Shown: piece after piece, positions 8,536-18,523 of the stretch | How the letters are laid out: each line of letters begins with the position of its first letter | Numbering within the stretch: position 1 is the first letter of the stretch | DNA from: Desulfobacteraceae bacterium | Lineage (GTDB): Bacteria > Desulfobacterota > Desulfobacteria > Desulfobacterales > JACKCP01 | Direction: 5' to 3' | DNA length: 64,000 bases | Assembly: GCA_020633955.1 (NCBI GenBank) | Contig: JACKCP010000011.1 | Location: 36,222-100,221, forward strand | The notes under the pieces: generated by a model | Seen by the model: only the letters and a program-made list of their open reading frames with translations | The model's database searches: none | Told to the model about the DNA's origin: nothing | Position numbers and translations under genes: made by a program

Positions 8536-9333
8536 TTAAAAATTTAAAAAAACATCTTTATTGTAAAAAATATCAACTTCTACAGATAACCCTTTATCTT
8601 TAAAAACAAGATCCAGTCTTTCCTTTAAAAGCTCACACACTATTTTTTCTGTTCCGTAGTGGCCTGCATCAATCAGACCTATGCCAAGCTCAGAAGCCTT
8701 TTGTGCATCATGGTATTTAACATCTCCTGTGACAAATATTTTTGCTCCGAGATTAAAGGCCTTTTCCATGAGAGATGTGCCGCTGCCGGTACAAACACCA
8801 ATTATACTGGATAAAACATCTGAGTTTCCTGATATTCTTAAATTGTCTATCTCAAGTTTTTTTTTAATCTGAGCAGCAAAATCAATACAGCAAATCTCTT
8901 TTTCCAAATAAGAAATCCTCCCAAGTCCATGTTTATTATTATCTGGATAAGGCAGAATTGGTGTCTTGGATGAAAGTCCAATCTTTTTAAAAAAATAATC
9001 ATTCAGGCCGTTACTTGCACTGTCAAGGTTTGTATGTGCGGAATAAACTGCAAGATCATTTGCAACTGCAGTTTTTATTAATCTCCCTGTGGTCGTGGAA
9101 AAATCAACAGACCTTATATTTGAAAAAAAAAGAGGATGATGGGTTATGAGAAGATTTGAACCTTTTGATACACAATTTTCAACCGCATCCAGATCAGGGT
9201 CAAGGGAAATTGTAATTTTTGTTATTTCCTTAAATGGATCTCCAATCTGTAAACCGCAATTATCCCAGGATTCAGCAAGATAAGGAGGTGCTATTTCTTC
9301 CATTATTGAAATTATTTTATCAAGATTTGCCAT
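8536..9333 (-). CDS. Nif3-like dinuclear metal centre protein
   Basis: A 265-residue member of the Nif3/YbgI (GTP cyclohydrolase I type 2-like) family. It has ESWDNCGLQIGD near the N-terminus, LLITHHPLFF (metal-binding His pair), YSAHTNLDSA and, near the C-terminus, DAGHYGTE. These supply the conserved di-metal ligands. It forms hexameric toroids in known structures; the true substrate is uncertain. It is the first gene after tRNA(CAU) and is co-directional with the zinc-ribbon gene. A strong terminator lies just upstream at 9354. Confidence 0.92.
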   Translation of the reverse strand: MANLDKIISIMEEIAPPYLAESWDNCGLQIGDPFKEITKITISLDPDLDAVENCVSKGSNLLITHHPLFFSNIRSVDFSTTTGRLIKTAVANDLAVYSAHTNLDSASNGLNDYFFKKIGLSSKTPILPYPDNNKHGLGRISYLEKEICCIDFAAQIKKKLEIDNLRISGNSDVLSSIIGVCTGSGTSLMEKAFNLGAKIFVTGDVKYHDAQKASELGIGLIDAGHYGTEKIVCELLKERLDLVFKDKGLSVEVDIFYNKDVFLNF

Positions 9334-9353
9334 TATCCTACCCCCAAAATAAA

Positions 9354-9384
9354 AAAAGCGTGGCAGAAATCTGCCACGCTTTAT
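9354..9384 (-). terminator. Rho-independent terminator (possibly bidirectional) upstream of Nif3 gene
   Basis: Near-perfect stem AAAGCGTGGCAGA/TCTGCCACGCTTT with a tiny loop, flanked by an A-run on the left that becomes a T-run on the minus strand. It probably ends the rpoD/tRNA transcript. Confidence 0.85.
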
Positions 9385-9469
9385 GATTCAGAGAATGTTT
9401 GATATTTGTTTTATTTGTTCAGTATCTGAATTTATCAAACCTTTTAAAAACTCCCCTATTTTCAAATTT

Positions 9470-9545
9470 TGGTGGGCCCACCTGGGTTCGAACCAGGGAC
9501 CTATCGGTTATGAGCCGATGGCTCTTCCAGCTGAGCTATGGGCCC
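9470..9545 (-). tRNA. tRNA with CAU anticodon (elongator tRNA-Met, or tRNA-Ile2)
   Basis: The complete cloverleaf is readable on the minus strand: acceptor GGGCCCA/TGGGCCC with discriminator A and encoded CCA, D arm AGCTC...GAGC, anticodon stem ATCGG/CCGAT with loop CTCATAA, and T arm CCTGG-TTCGAAC-CCAGG. The CAU anticodon could also be a tRNA-Ile in which the C is changed to lysidine; sequence alone does not settle this. Position directly downstream of rpoD is common for tRNA-Met. Confidence 0.93.
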
Positions 9546-9596
9546 CAAATGAAAACTCTTGTTAAATAGCTTTTAGAGGCTTTAATGTCAAGAAAA

Positions 9597-11465
9597 TTAT
9601 TCCCCAATTTCAATAAAACTTTTCAGCTTTTTACTCCTGGTAGGATGTCTTAATTTTCTCAATGCCTTAGCTTCTATCTGCCTTATTCTTTCTCTTGTAA
9701 CGGAAAAGTCTTTTCCTACTTCCTCAAGAGTATGATCAGCCTTTTCTCCAATTCCAAATCTCATTCTGAGAACTTTTTCTTCCCTTGGAGTAAGAGTTGC
9801 AAGAACTTTTCTTGTCTGATCCGACAAGTTCATATTGATTGCAGCATCTGAGGGAAGAACAAATTTCTTGTCTTCGATAAAATCTCCTAAATGACTGTCT
9901 TCCTCTTCTCCTATAGGAGTTTCAAGAGAAATAGGCTCTCTTGCAATTTTCAATACCTTTCTCACCTTGTCAACCGGGATTTCCATTTTTTCGGCTATTT
10001 CGTCAGGAGTAGGTTCTCTTCCAAGTTCCTGAACAAGATACCTTGAGGTTCTTATAAGCTTGTTTATGGTTTCTATCATATGAACTGGAATTCTTATGGT
10101 TCTGGCCTGGTCTGCAATAGCTCTTGTTATTGCCTGTCTTATCCACCAGGTTGCATAGGTGCTGAATTTGTATCCCCTTCTGTATTCAAACTTGTCAACA
10201 GCCTTCATAAGACCGATATTGCCTTCCTGGATAAGATCCAAAAACTGAAGACCTCTGTTTGTATATTTTTTTGCAATACTTACCACAAGCCTTAAGTTTG
10301 CTCTCACAAGTTCGCTTTTTGCATTCCTTGCAACGCTTCGTCCAGAATCGACTTCAGCAAGAACTTTTTTCAGCTGTCTTGAACTTGCCTTAATTCTAAA
10401 TTCTCTGAGATTAATTCCTTCCTGAAGTAAAACACAATCTTTATAAAGCATTACAAGCTCATCTTCCGAGAATCTGCTCCTGTTCTTGCCCCAGTTGAAA
10501 AACTCCTTTTCACCCTTTTCAATAATTTCCCTGAAGTCTGTAATATTTGCTCCAAAAACTCCGGCGCAGTCACTTAAAACCTGATTCATTGTTTCATACC
10601 AGGTAATCTGATGTCTTATGCTGTTCTCAATTTTATCAAGTATTGAACTTTCAAGTCTCCAGTCTTTTACCAGCTCATATATTTTTTCATTTCTTCTTGA
10701 TATATTTCTGCGTATTTTCTTTTTTTCGTCCCTGTCAAGTCCTTCTTCAAAAAGAGATTCCTTGAGCTTTTCATTTTCATCATAAATAACCAGAACATCA
10801 TCAATAACAGATATAAATGAAGATATGTTTTCATTTTCTTCTCCTTCAACATCGCCCTCATCTATATCCCTTAATATATTTTTTGCTCTAAGCTCACCGC
10901 TTTTTACTCTTTTTGCATATGACAAAAGCATGTCAATACCAATGGTTGTGGCAAGCATGGCTTTTAAAACTTCACATTCACCATTTTCAATTTTTTTGGC
11001 AATTTCAATTTCACCTTCACGGCTTAAAAGAGTAACAAGCCCCATTTCCTTTAGATACATTTTTACAGGGTCTGTAACGGCTCCAAAATCAGTATCAGTA
11101 TCTTCGGGATCAAAATTTGCTCTGGCAATTTTAAGGGCATTTGCAGATTTTTTTGTCTGTTCGTCATCTGAATCATCTTCAGAACTGTCACATCCCTCAA
11201 AGGAAAGAGAGTCTATATCAGCCTCTCTTGCATTATCATCATCGTCATCGTCTTCATCTTTTTTTTCAACTATATCAATACCCAGATCGGAAAATGTCTG
11301 GAGCACAGATTCCATCTGCTCAGGAGAGACAAGATCTTCAGGAAGAATTTCGTATATATCATCATAGGTTAAAAAACCCTTATCTCTCCCTTTGGATATA
11401 AGCTCTCTGAGCTCCTGCTTCTTATCTTTTTTAGATAACTTTGATTCATTATTTTTCTGGGTCAT
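9597..11465 (-). CDS. rpoD: RNA polymerase primary sigma factor (sigma-70)
   Basis: Housekeeping sigma factor. The 622-residue protein has region 1.1 at the N-terminus, an acidic Asp/Glu-rich linker (~residues 72-100), [11 protein letters not shown] (region 1.2), a large non-conserved insert, then [20 protein letters not shown] and [19 protein letters not shown] (region 2), region 3 with [12 protein letters not shown], and region 4 ending in [19 protein letters not shown]. It lies 100 bp downstream of dnaG, the classical macromolecular-synthesis pair, here without rpsU in front. Confidence 0.98.
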   Translation of the reverse strand: MTQKNNESKLSKKDKKQELRELISKGRDKGFLTYDDIYEILPEDLVSPEQMESVLQTFSDLGIDIVEKKDEDDDDDDNAREADIDSLSFEGCDSSEDDSDDEQTKKSANALKIARANFDPEDTDTDFGAVTDPVKMYLKEMGLVTLLSREGEIEIAKKIENGECEVLKAMLATTIGIDMLLSYAKRVKSGELRAKNILRDIDEGDVEGEENENISSFISVIDDVLVIYDENEKLKESLFEEGLDRDEKKKIRRNISRRNEKIYELVKDWRLESSILDKIENSIRHQITWYETMNQVLSDCAGVFGANITDFREIIEKGEKEFFNWGKNRSRFSEDELVMLYKDCVLLQEGINLREFRIKASSRQLKKVLAEVDSGRSVARNAKSELVRANLRLVVSIAKKYTNRGLQFLDLIQEGNIGLMKAVDKFEYRRGYKFSTYATWWIRQAITRAIADQARTIRIPVHMIETINKLIRTSRYLVQELGREPTPDEIAEKMEIPVDKVRKVLKIAREPISLETPIGEEEDSHLGDFIEDKKFVLPSDAAINMNLSDQTRKVLATLTPREEKVLRMRFGIGEKADHTLEEVGKDFSVTRERIRQIEAKALRKLRHPTRSKKLKSFIEIGE

Positions 11466-11565
11466 TTATGTCCTCCTGCTCACCGTTTACCATAAGCCCG
11501 GTTTAAATTGAAAAAAACTCTTTTTTTAAATCAAAAGCTATAGATTTGTCAACAAAATCCAATTT

Positions 11566-13233
11566 TTAATATGAAAGAACATGCAAACCAGCTTTTTTTT
11601 TCCTGTACGCATTTTCAAACTGCATCACCAATATTTTTGCTGACTTCAAATTCCAACTCCCCTGCTCAATCCTTATTTTTGCAAACATGGGCTCAATGCC
11701 TGAATCAACAGTCAAAACTGAATCACTATTATTATCAGATTCAAGTATTTTAACTACGGATTTTCTTACAGATTCATTTTCAATCTTATCGGCAATTTTT
11801 TTATCAATAAAAATTTTTTTTAACTCAGGAACATCACTTAAAGCAGCCAGAAGGGAAATTTCAATTTTAAAATATTCAGAATTAATTTTTAAATTAGCAG
11901 ATAAAGAATTTTTATTATCAATTGAACTTCCGTTTTGACCAAATCTTTCCTGAAGTGCCCTTTCTTCAATATTTAAAATCTGTGAAATTCTTTTTACATA
12001 AAGATTTTTTGTAACCGCATCATTTATATTATTCATTAAGCTTTCAAGAGCTGTTACAACCTTCACCTTACCCTCAATTGTATTGCCGTACAGTTTTAAA
12101 TAATATTTTGTTATAAAATCAACGGCTTCCTGAGCATTTAAGGATTCCTCCCTGAATTTATCCGCCCCAAACGAATTTATAAAGTCATCCGGATCCATTC
12201 TGTCTGGCAGAATAAAAACAGAAACATCAGCCCCCTCATTTGCAAAAATTTCAATGCTTCTTGCAGCAGCCTTTATACCTGCTTCATCACCGTCATAAAC
12301 AAGTACCATTTTCTCAGCATAACCTTTCAGGGTTTTTACATGCATTGAGGTAAGTGAGGTTCCAAGGGTGGCCGCACAATTTTTTATCCCCGATTTATAA
12401 AGAGCCAAAACATCAAGATACCCTTCAACAATATAAATCAGATTTTCCTTTCTGCAATGCTCCCTGGCCTGATAAAGTCCGTATAAGGAACTGCTTTTAT
12501 TATAAACTGGAGTTTCAGGTGAATTAAGATATTTTGGTATTCCGTCTCCAATTATCCTGCCTCCAAACCCGATAATATTCCCTCGAATGTCAAAAATTGG
12601 GAAAACCAGTCTTTCCCTGAATCTGTCATAAAAGCTAGTGCCCGATTTTTTTTTTATGACCAGTCCTGCTTTTTCCTGAATTTCAGAAGAAACCCCTTCC
12701 TTACAGAGAAAGGCATAAAGATTGTCCCATCCCTCCGGAGCCATGCCTAACATAAAAGTGTCAACAATATCTTTTGGAATTTTTCTCTTTTTTAGATACT
12801 CACTCCCTTTATTTCCGACAGGAGAATTATTTAAAAGATAATTATAATATTTTGCAGCCTTTTTATTTAAACTTAGTATACTTTCCTTAAGACTTTTAGT
12901 TTTTGAATTTGCCGCACTGGAATAATTTTCAGGAATTTTAATATTGTACTGTTCAGCTATTGATCTTGCAGCTTCAGGAAAGGTAAGGTTTTCATATTTC
13001 ATAAGAAATGAAAAAATATTTCCACCTTCTCCGCACCCAAAGCAGTAAAACATATTTTTTTCAGGAGATACAGAAAATGAGGGTGTCTTTTCCGAGTGAA
13101 AAGGACAGAGCCCAACAAAATTTCTGCCAGCCTTTTTAAGGTTTATATACTGGGAAATAAAATCAACAATATTTACTGAATTTAAAATTTCGGAAATGAC
13201 AGTTTCAGGAACAAGCAAAACTAAAAACCCCAC
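11566..13233 (-). CDS. dnaG: DNA primase
   Basis: Makes RNA primers for replication. The 555-residue protein has a CHC2 zinc finger (CPFHSEKTPSF...FYCFGCGEGG), a TOPRIM core with IVEGYLDVLAL and VLVYDGDEAGIKAA (acidic catalytic residues), and a divergent C-terminal helicase-binding region. The GTG start at 13231-13233 gives a slightly long N-terminus. A TTG six codons later (before LVPETVISEI) would be closer to the usual start, and I cannot decide between them. Followed by rpoD. Confidence 0.95.
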   Translation of the reverse strand: MGFLVLLVPETVISEILNSVNIVDFISQYINLKKAGRNFVGLCPFHSEKTPSFSVSPEKNMFYCFGCGEGGNIFSFLMKYENLTFPEAARSIAEQYNIKIPENYSSAANSKTKSLKESILSLNKKAAKYYNYLLNNSPVGNKGSEYLKKRKIPKDIVDTFMLGMAPEGWDNLYAFLCKEGVSSEIQEKAGLVIKKKSGTSFYDRFRERLVFPIFDIRGNIIGFGGRIIGDGIPKYLNSPETPVYNKSSSLYGLYQAREHCRKENLIYIVEGYLDVLALYKSGIKNCAATLGTSLTSMHVKTLKGYAEKMVLVYDGDEAGIKAAARSIEIFANEGADVSVFILPDRMDPDDFINSFGADKFREESLNAQEAVDFITKYYLKLYGNTIEGKVKVVTALESLMNNINDAVTKNLYVKRISQILNIEERALQERFGQNGSSIDNKNSLSANLKINSEYFKIEISLLAALSDVPELKKIFIDKKIADKIENESVRKSVVKILESDNNSDSVLTVDSGIEPMFAKIRIEQGSWNLKSAKILVMQFENAYRKKKAGLHVLSY

Positions 13234-13792
13234 TTCTTCGGGCGGTTTAAAGATTAAAAGCAGTGTAAAAAACTGCTTTACCTAAAATATAATTGAGAAA
13301 CGAAAACTATTTTTTTGCAAATGCAGACTGTTATTCAACCCTCAAACAAAAACAAATTACCAGGATCAAATTACTGATGGTGTTAAAAAATGACAAATTA
13401 TTTTCCACCATCTAAAAATTTTATAAACCTTTTTATATAATTATATTTTACCATAAAAGTCAATTTTAAAAGCTTCCAAACATAAATCAAATAAGTTATC
13501 AGCACTTATCACAATTAATGGAATTAACTAAACCGTTTTTTCCCTTTCGCAAGTCAGCCTGTAAACTTTCGTCTCACTATTTAATATTTTTTAACCAGAA
13601 CTGAAATCCAATCTCCTTTAAAGCAGATAATTAAATTATCAAAATACTTTTTTACCAAAGTCCTAAACATTCCATAACAATAAGCAGGTATCTTTCATCC
13701 TTCAGGCACAAGTTATTTTTTTAATAAAATTTGTAAAGAATTAACAAGCCAAAACAAACTTAACAGCCTTTAAAAAGGAGTGGAGGAGAAAA
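13234..13792. other. Intergenic region upstream of dnaG and alkaline phosphatase
   Basis: Divergent promoter region of about 560 bp. It contains a short hairpin (AAAGCAGT/ACTGCTTT, near 13257-13283) close to the dnaG start, a partial copy of repeat family 1 near 13290-13342 (GAAACGAAAACTATTTTTTTGC followed by a GCAGACTG segment), and no convincing ORF. I see no clear Pho box, although the downstream gene is a phosphatase. Confidence 0.45.
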
Positions 13793-15580
13793 ATGAAAAA
13801 AAAGTGGAAAAATTTTTCCAGGATAGTGAACATGCTTGTTGCAGCAGGGCTTTTGCTCATTGTAACCGGATGTAACAGCTCTGACAGCGATGACGACAAA
13901 GAACCTGCAGCTGAAGCCAAAAAGAAAAATATTATCCTGATGATAGCTGACGGTTCTCAGCTTGAGCATGAAAAAGCCTACAGCCGCTTTGTAAATGGTG
14001 ACGACATGGCCCTAACAAGCGCTGATTTTCCATATCAGGGATGGAACACATCATGGGATGTCACCACATACGATATGTGGGCCTGGAATGCGGCACGTCA
14101 GGGAATTGATATTGACAATGAAAACTATAATAATGAACAGTGGATCATGGACCCTGGATCTCCAACAAAAGACACATATACCCAGCCTGCACCAAAATTT
14201 ACAGAAACAGCCATGAATCCAGTTTTTGGCTACAACTCGAGCGTTGGGGGAGTAAAGCCTTTTCCAGTTGATGAAACAAGTGATATGGCCTCAGAGCGCT
14301 ACCTTGCCATGCCACCAAAAGACATATACAACGGAAGTGAAAACGCTAAAATTGAAAGAGCCAAAGGCCGTGACTACGGAAAAAGTTTTGATGAAGGTTC
14401 TTCACTCTATCCTGCAACAGACTCTGCTTCTTCAGCAACAGCCATGGCAACAGGAAGAAAAACTGATGCAGGCAATATAAGCTGGCTTCCTTCTGACCCT
14501 GAAAACGGACAGATTAAAACAATTGCAGAACTTGCACGTGAACAAAAAGGCGCAGCAATAGGAATAGTATCTTCTGTTGAATTTTCCCATGCAACACCTG
14601 CATGCTTTGCAAGCCACAATGTCAACAGAAGCAACTACAGTGCAATTGCAACAGAAATACTTACATCTGTAAAACCTGATGTTGTAATAGGTTCAGGGCA
14701 CCCGGACTGTGGTACAACAAAATACACTGGTTCCCAGGAAATTTATGATTCCATGAAAAACGGAACTAACCCTGATTATGTATTTGCAGAACATGCTAAC
14801 GGAGTTGACGGCAATGATTCAATACTTGCAGCAGCCAGTACTGTTGTTGCAAACATTGAAGCTGGTTCAGGAAAAACCAAGCTTTTTGGACTCTATGGAG
14901 CGAAAACAACCCAGAAGACTGCATACAAAAACGGATACGGTGAGCCTGCAGGAACAGAGTACGACGATGTTCATTTCCATCCCCCACAGCCAAAAACAGA
15001 CGGCAGCGGAGAATTTGAACGTATTGAAACAAAAAATCCAACACTTGCCGCAGCAACAGAGGCTGCTTTAAAAGTTTTATCAAAAGACAAAGACGGTTTC
15101 TTTTTAATGGTTGAAGGCGGAGATATTGACTGGGCAAACCATGCAAATGATTATGAATGGATGCTTGGCGCCTGGTACAACTTTGACATGGCATGCAAAA
15201 AAGCTGTTGAATTCATAGACCAGCCAGACGATGACATTACCTGGGAAAACACAATGGTTATCATTGCAACAGACCATGGCAACAACTACATGCGCCTTAA
15301 AAAATATTACGGTAAAGGACAAATCCCTCCAGGTGAAGAGCGCCAGCTCTGCCAGTCTGCAAAGCCTGAAACTGTTGGTATTAAATTCAGTTCAAATGAT
15401 CATACAAACGAACTTGTTACTCTTTATGCAAAAGGCGGAAACACAGACCTTCTAAAAAAATACGAAGGAAGCTGGCATGAAGGCACAAGAATTCTTGACA
15501 ACACTCATATATTCTTTGCAATGGCTGAATGGCTTGGAGTTGAACCGGGATACTCTCCCATGACGCCTGTTTCCAAATAA
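13793..15580 (+). CDS. PhoA-family alkaline phosphatase, lipoprotein
   Basis: A 595-residue exported phosphomonoesterase of the PhoA superfamily. The basic N-terminus and hydrophobic stretch end in a lipobox (LLIVTGC, Cys27), so it should be lipid-anchored outside the inner membrane. Metal and catalytic motifs are present: NIILMIADGS (first Asp), ATDSASSATAMATG (nucleophile Ser211), FSHATPACFASHN, MVEGGDIDWANHANDYEW and VIIATDHGN. An extra ~120 residues lie between the first metal motif and the nucleophile. A ribosome site (GGAGGAG) precedes the ATG. It is followed by its own terminator. Physiological role is probably phosphate scavenging. Confidence 0.93.
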   Translation: MKKKWKNFSRIVNMLVAAGLLLIVTGCNSSDSDDDKEPAAEAKKKNIILMIADGSQLEHEKAYSRFVNGDDMALTSADFPYQGWNTSWDVTTYDMWAWNAARQGIDIDNENYNNEQWIMDPGSPTKDTYTQPAPKFTETAMNPVFGYNSSVGGVKPFPVDETSDMASERYLAMPPKDIYNGSENAKIERAKGRDYGKSFDEGSSLYPATDSASSATAMATGRKTDAGNISWLPSDPENGQIKTIAELAREQKGAAIGIVSSVEFSHATPACFASHNVNRSNYSAIATEILTSVKPDVVIGSGHPDCGTTKYTGSQEIYDSMKNGTNPDYVFAEHANGVDGNDSILAAASTVVANIEAGSGKTKLFGLYGAKTTQKTAYKNGYGEPAGTEYDDVHFHPPQPKTDGSGEFERIETKNPTLAAATEAALKVLSKDKDGFFLMVEGGDIDWANHANDYEWMLGAWYNFDMACKKAVEFIDQPDDDITWENTMVIIATDHGNNYMRLKKYYGKGQIPPGEERQLCQSAKPETVGIKFSSNDHTNELVTLYAKGGNTDLLKKYEGSWHEGTRILDNTHIFFAMAEWLGVEPGYSPMTPVSK

Positions 15581-15613
15581 TTTGGAAATTATTTGACTTC
15601 TGGCTGAATCAAT

Positions 15614-15646
15614 GTCCGGTTTTTTATTAAACCGGACTGTTTTTTT
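15614..15646 (+). terminator. Rho-independent terminator after alkaline phosphatase
   Basis: GTCCGGT/ACCGGAC stem with a T/A loop and a seven-T run. It separates the phosphatase from the SPFH operon, so the latter probably has its own promoter or relies on read-through. Confidence 0.88.
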
Positions 15647-15696
15647 ATTTTCTCCGGGATCAAGAGTTTTATATTTTTTAAAAAGAACCAAAAATT

Positions 15697-17571
15697 ATGA
15701 AAATCAATAGACATGTACCCCATTTTTTTTTAACCGGAAGTTTGACAGCCCTATTTTTTTCATCCATTTTTTTTGCGGCTGGTCTTTTAAGTCAGGCAAA
15801 TTCACTTAACAGTCCAATAATATTAAAAACAAATTCCTACAGCAGTTTCATAATTTTTTTTTCAGCATTTCTAAACTTCACCCTGTTCGTCTACCTTATA
15901 ACAAACTGGTTTTTTTACAGAAAAAACAGCAAAATCAATTCTTTTCTTATAAAATCAATTTCCTGGTTTATTTTACTGCTTACTTTATCCGGGGCAGTTA
16001 TTTCATTTATTTTTATAAAAAACCTTCCTTTTGCTTATGAACCAACAGGCTTAACCTTATTGAAATTTTGCGGATTTGGAATTTTTATTAATATATTTCC
16101 AATTCTTGTCATACAAAGGCATGCAGACTTATCTGATAGAGAAGAATTACCTTCAAAAAGATCCATTGCAGTTTTTACAAAAGCTGTTGCATCAATACTT
16201 GTATTAATTGCACTGACAGCTCTTGGTTCAGGATTTAAACTTGAAATATCCAGTGTCTTAAATCTTGGATTTACATGGCTGCTTGTAATAATTGTATATT
16301 TCATGTTTTTTGTTTTTATTGAAATTTCAATAAGAGCCTTTGTCAGTATTATCCTTATAAAAGCCCCAAAAGATAAAATCAGCTTTTTTTCCTATAATTT
16401 TTCTGCATTCACAGTTTTTGCAAAAAAAAACCCGTTTTCAGAGATAAATAAAAGTTTAAAAAAATATTTTGGCGTAGATATATCAAAAATATGGGCAATA
16501 CATTTTTTTAAAATTGCAGGATTTCAGCTTTGTGCATTTCTGGCTTTAATTTCATGGCTTGTTACGGGTATGACTTCTCTGTCAATCAATGAAAGGGGAG
16601 TTTATGAAAAGTTTGGCCATGTTGAAAAAGTTTTCAAGCCAGGACTTCACTTTCATCTGCCCTGGCCCTTTGGAAAAGTAAACAGGATTGATTTTGGAGT
16701 TGAAAAAAGACTTTTCCTTGCAGGAAAAAACATGGAAAAACAGGCCATGCCAGAGGCAAGAAAAAAACTTGATGTAGAAGCTGCAACCACAAAATGGGAA
16801 GACCGGCTGTGGGAGACATCCCATGGACGTGAAATCTATTTTTTAACAGCAAGCAACAAAATCATTACAAAACAGGGTAAAAAAGACAAACGCGGTGTAA
16901 GACCCTATGAAATGACAAATGCTGATATAGTCATTCACTACAGAACAGGTCTTGAAGATAAAGATGCAATAGCCGCATCTTATAATATCAATTCTCCTGA
17001 AGAGCTTGTATTAAGGCAGGCCGGAAGATGGGTTCAGTCTGTATTTGCCTCATCAACTCCAGAAGATCTTATTGGAACGGACAGAAAAATCCTTGGCAAA
17101 AAAATGCTTGGAAGTCTTCAAAAAGAGATGGATATTCTAAATACAGGAATAGAAATAACCGGAGTTTATTTTGAGGCAATCCATCCACCCATAGAAGCTG
17201 CAACATCATTTTACAACGTACAGGCAGCCCTGCATGATCTAAAAGCACAGATATCTTTTGCAGTCTCAAATTCAAAAAGAGTTGAAACAAGTGCACAGAT
17301 AAAATCTGCATCAATAATTGACTCAGCAATGGCTGATGCTGAAGAAATAATTTCAAAAGCAACCATAGAGACAAGATTTTTTACTGCGGACAATCATGCA
17401 TTCAGTATTAATCCAGATGCATATAAAATTGAAAACTACCTGAATGTACTTGATGATATTTCCAGTCTGAAGAAACTATACATTGTTGATGAAAATATCC
17501 CATGGAAGTCCGGATTTCATATAGATTTCAGAAAACTTACAAACGAACCTGTTAAAATAATGTCGGATTAA
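15697..17571 (+). CDS. Polytopic SPFH (HflK-like) membrane protein
   Basis: A 624-residue protein and first gene of a four-gene unit. Unlike E. coli HflK, which has one membrane anchor, its first ~300 residues hold about seven hydrophobic segments (near 9-31, 47-69, 84-106, 121-140, 162-180, 188-215 and 272-295). The SPFH/band-7 domain begins directly after the last one (SINERGVYEKFGHVEKVFKPGLHFHLPWP). A helical Ala-rich region near 490-560 resembles the coiled coil of HflK and stomatin, and the last segment (FRKLTNEPVKIM) is unlike FtsH partners. SPFH proteins build large membrane microdomain cages. The next gene starts 4 bp after its stop. Specific partner: inferred from the operon to be the P-type ATPase. 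Confidence 0.8.
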   Translation: MKINRHVPHFFLTGSLTALFFSSIFFAAGLLSQANSLNSPIILKTNSYSSFIIFFSAFLNFTLFVYLITNWFFYRKNSKINSFLIKSISWFILLLTLSGAVISFIFIKNLPFAYEPTGLTLLKFCGFGIFINIFPILVIQRHADLSDREELPSKRSIAVFTKAVASILVLIALTALGSGFKLEISSVLNLGFTWLLVIIVYFMFFVFIEISIRAFVSIILIKAPKDKISFFSYNFSAFTVFAKKNPFSEINKSLKKYFGVDISKIWAIHFFKIAGFQLCAFLALISWLVTGMTSLSINERGVYEKFGHVEKVFKPGLHFHLPWPFGKVNRIDFGVEKRLFLAGKNMEKQAMPEARKKLDVEAATTKWEDRLWETSHGREIYFLTASNKIITKQGKKDKRGVRPYEMTNADIVIHYRTGLEDKDAIAASYNINSPEELVLRQAGRWVQSVFASSTPEDLIGTDRKILGKKMLGSLQKEMDILNTGIEITGVYFEAIHPPIEAATSFYNVQAALHDLKAQISFAVSNSKRVETSAQIKSASIIDSAMADAEEIISKATIETRFFTADNHAFSINPDAYKIENYLNVLDDISSLKKLYIVDENIPWKSGFHIDFRKLTNEPVKIMSD

Positions 17572-17575
17572 ATTA

Positions 17576-18523
17576 ATGAAAACAATAAAATTCAGTTTTA
17601 AAAACCCAATATCAAGAATCGTATCTGCTGTTTTTTTTCTCTTTATTACAGGAGTGTTTGCAGTCTCTTTTACAGTGAGGGAAAAACAGGCAATAGTCCT
17701 TACAAGATTTGGAAAACCAGTAAGAACCATTGTTGATCCAGGACTTTATTTCAGGCTTCCCCCGCCGGTAGAAAAAGAAGTAAAGGTGGATTTAAGACTT
17801 AGAACAACAGCAAGCGGTCTATACTCAACCCAGCTCAAGGACGGCTCAATAATTGTAATAGAAGCATTTGTTGTCTGGAAGGTCCCAGCAAATATCGAAT
17901 CTGTAAAGACATTTGTAAGTGCACTTGGAAACAATACAGCTGAAGCAGCAGTACAGCTTAGAAGTATTCTTGGATCATCTCTTCAAACAGTTGCTGGAAG
18001 CTATACAATGCAAAATCTTATAAATACAGAAAAAAAGGAACTCAAACTTGATGATTTTGAAAAAGAACTTGCAAATATCATAACATCAAAAACTGAAAGT
18101 GTTTATGGTGTTGAAATTAAAACGGCTGGAATTGAAAGACTGATGGTTCCTGAACCAATTGTGGCAAGTACTATCCAGGCAATGATAGAGGACAGACGTG
18201 TTCTTGCACAGAAAACAAGAAGTGAAGGCGTAGAACGTGCAGGCCAGATAATGAGTAATGCCCATAGTGAATCAAGAAGAATAATAGCAAAGGCAAAAAC
18301 CAGTGCCTCTGAAATTGAGGCTGAAGCAAGAAAAAAAGCTGCTGAAATATATGCATCAGCCTATGAAAAAGACCCCGAACTATACAAGTTCACAAGGGGT
18401 GTTGATACATTAAAAAAACTAATGAACCAACAGACCACTCTAATACTTAAAACAGACTCTTATCCATTAAATTACATTGGAGAGTTTTCACAAACAGATA
18501 AAAAAGAAAAAAAAGATGAGTGA
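17576..18523 (+). CDS. SPFH (HflC-like) membrane protein
   Basis: A 315-residue protein with one N-terminal membrane segment (~residues 17-36). The SPFH domain starts at FTVREKQAIVLTRFGKP and continues with VDPGLYFRLPPPVEKEVKVDLRLR. A long Ala/Glu coiled coil spans about 210-265, then GVDTLKKLMNQQTTLIL, which resembles the HflC C-terminal segment. It lies between two other SPFH genes and is translationally linked to both (4-bp gap upstream, 8-bp ATG/TGA overlap downstream). Probably a cage subunit with its neighbours. No ftsH-type protease gene is nearby. Confidence 0.85.
   Translation: MKTIKFSFKNPISRIVSAVFFLFITGVFAVSFTVREKQAIVLTRFGKPVRTIVDPGLYFRLPPPVEKEVKVDLRLRTTASGLYSTQLKDGSIIVIEAFVVWKVPANIESVKTFVSALGNNTAEAAVQLRSILGSSLQTVAGSYTMQNLINTEKKELKLDDFEKELANIITSKTESVYGVEIKTAGIERLMVPEPIVASTIQAMIEDRRVLAQKTRSEGVERAGQIMSNAHSESRRIIAKAKTSASEIEAEARKKAAEIYASAYEKDPELYKFTRGVDTLKKLMNQQTTLILKTDSYPLNYIGEFSQTDKKEKKDE

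Noticed and set aside
10825..11367. A 180-codon Ser-rich frame opposite rpoD
   Set aside because: Antisense of the Asp/Glu-rich sigma factor linker; low complexity, no ribosome site.
13680..13780. Pho box upstream of the alkaline phosphatase
   Set aside because: No pair of CTGTCAT-like repeats with the right spacing was found.
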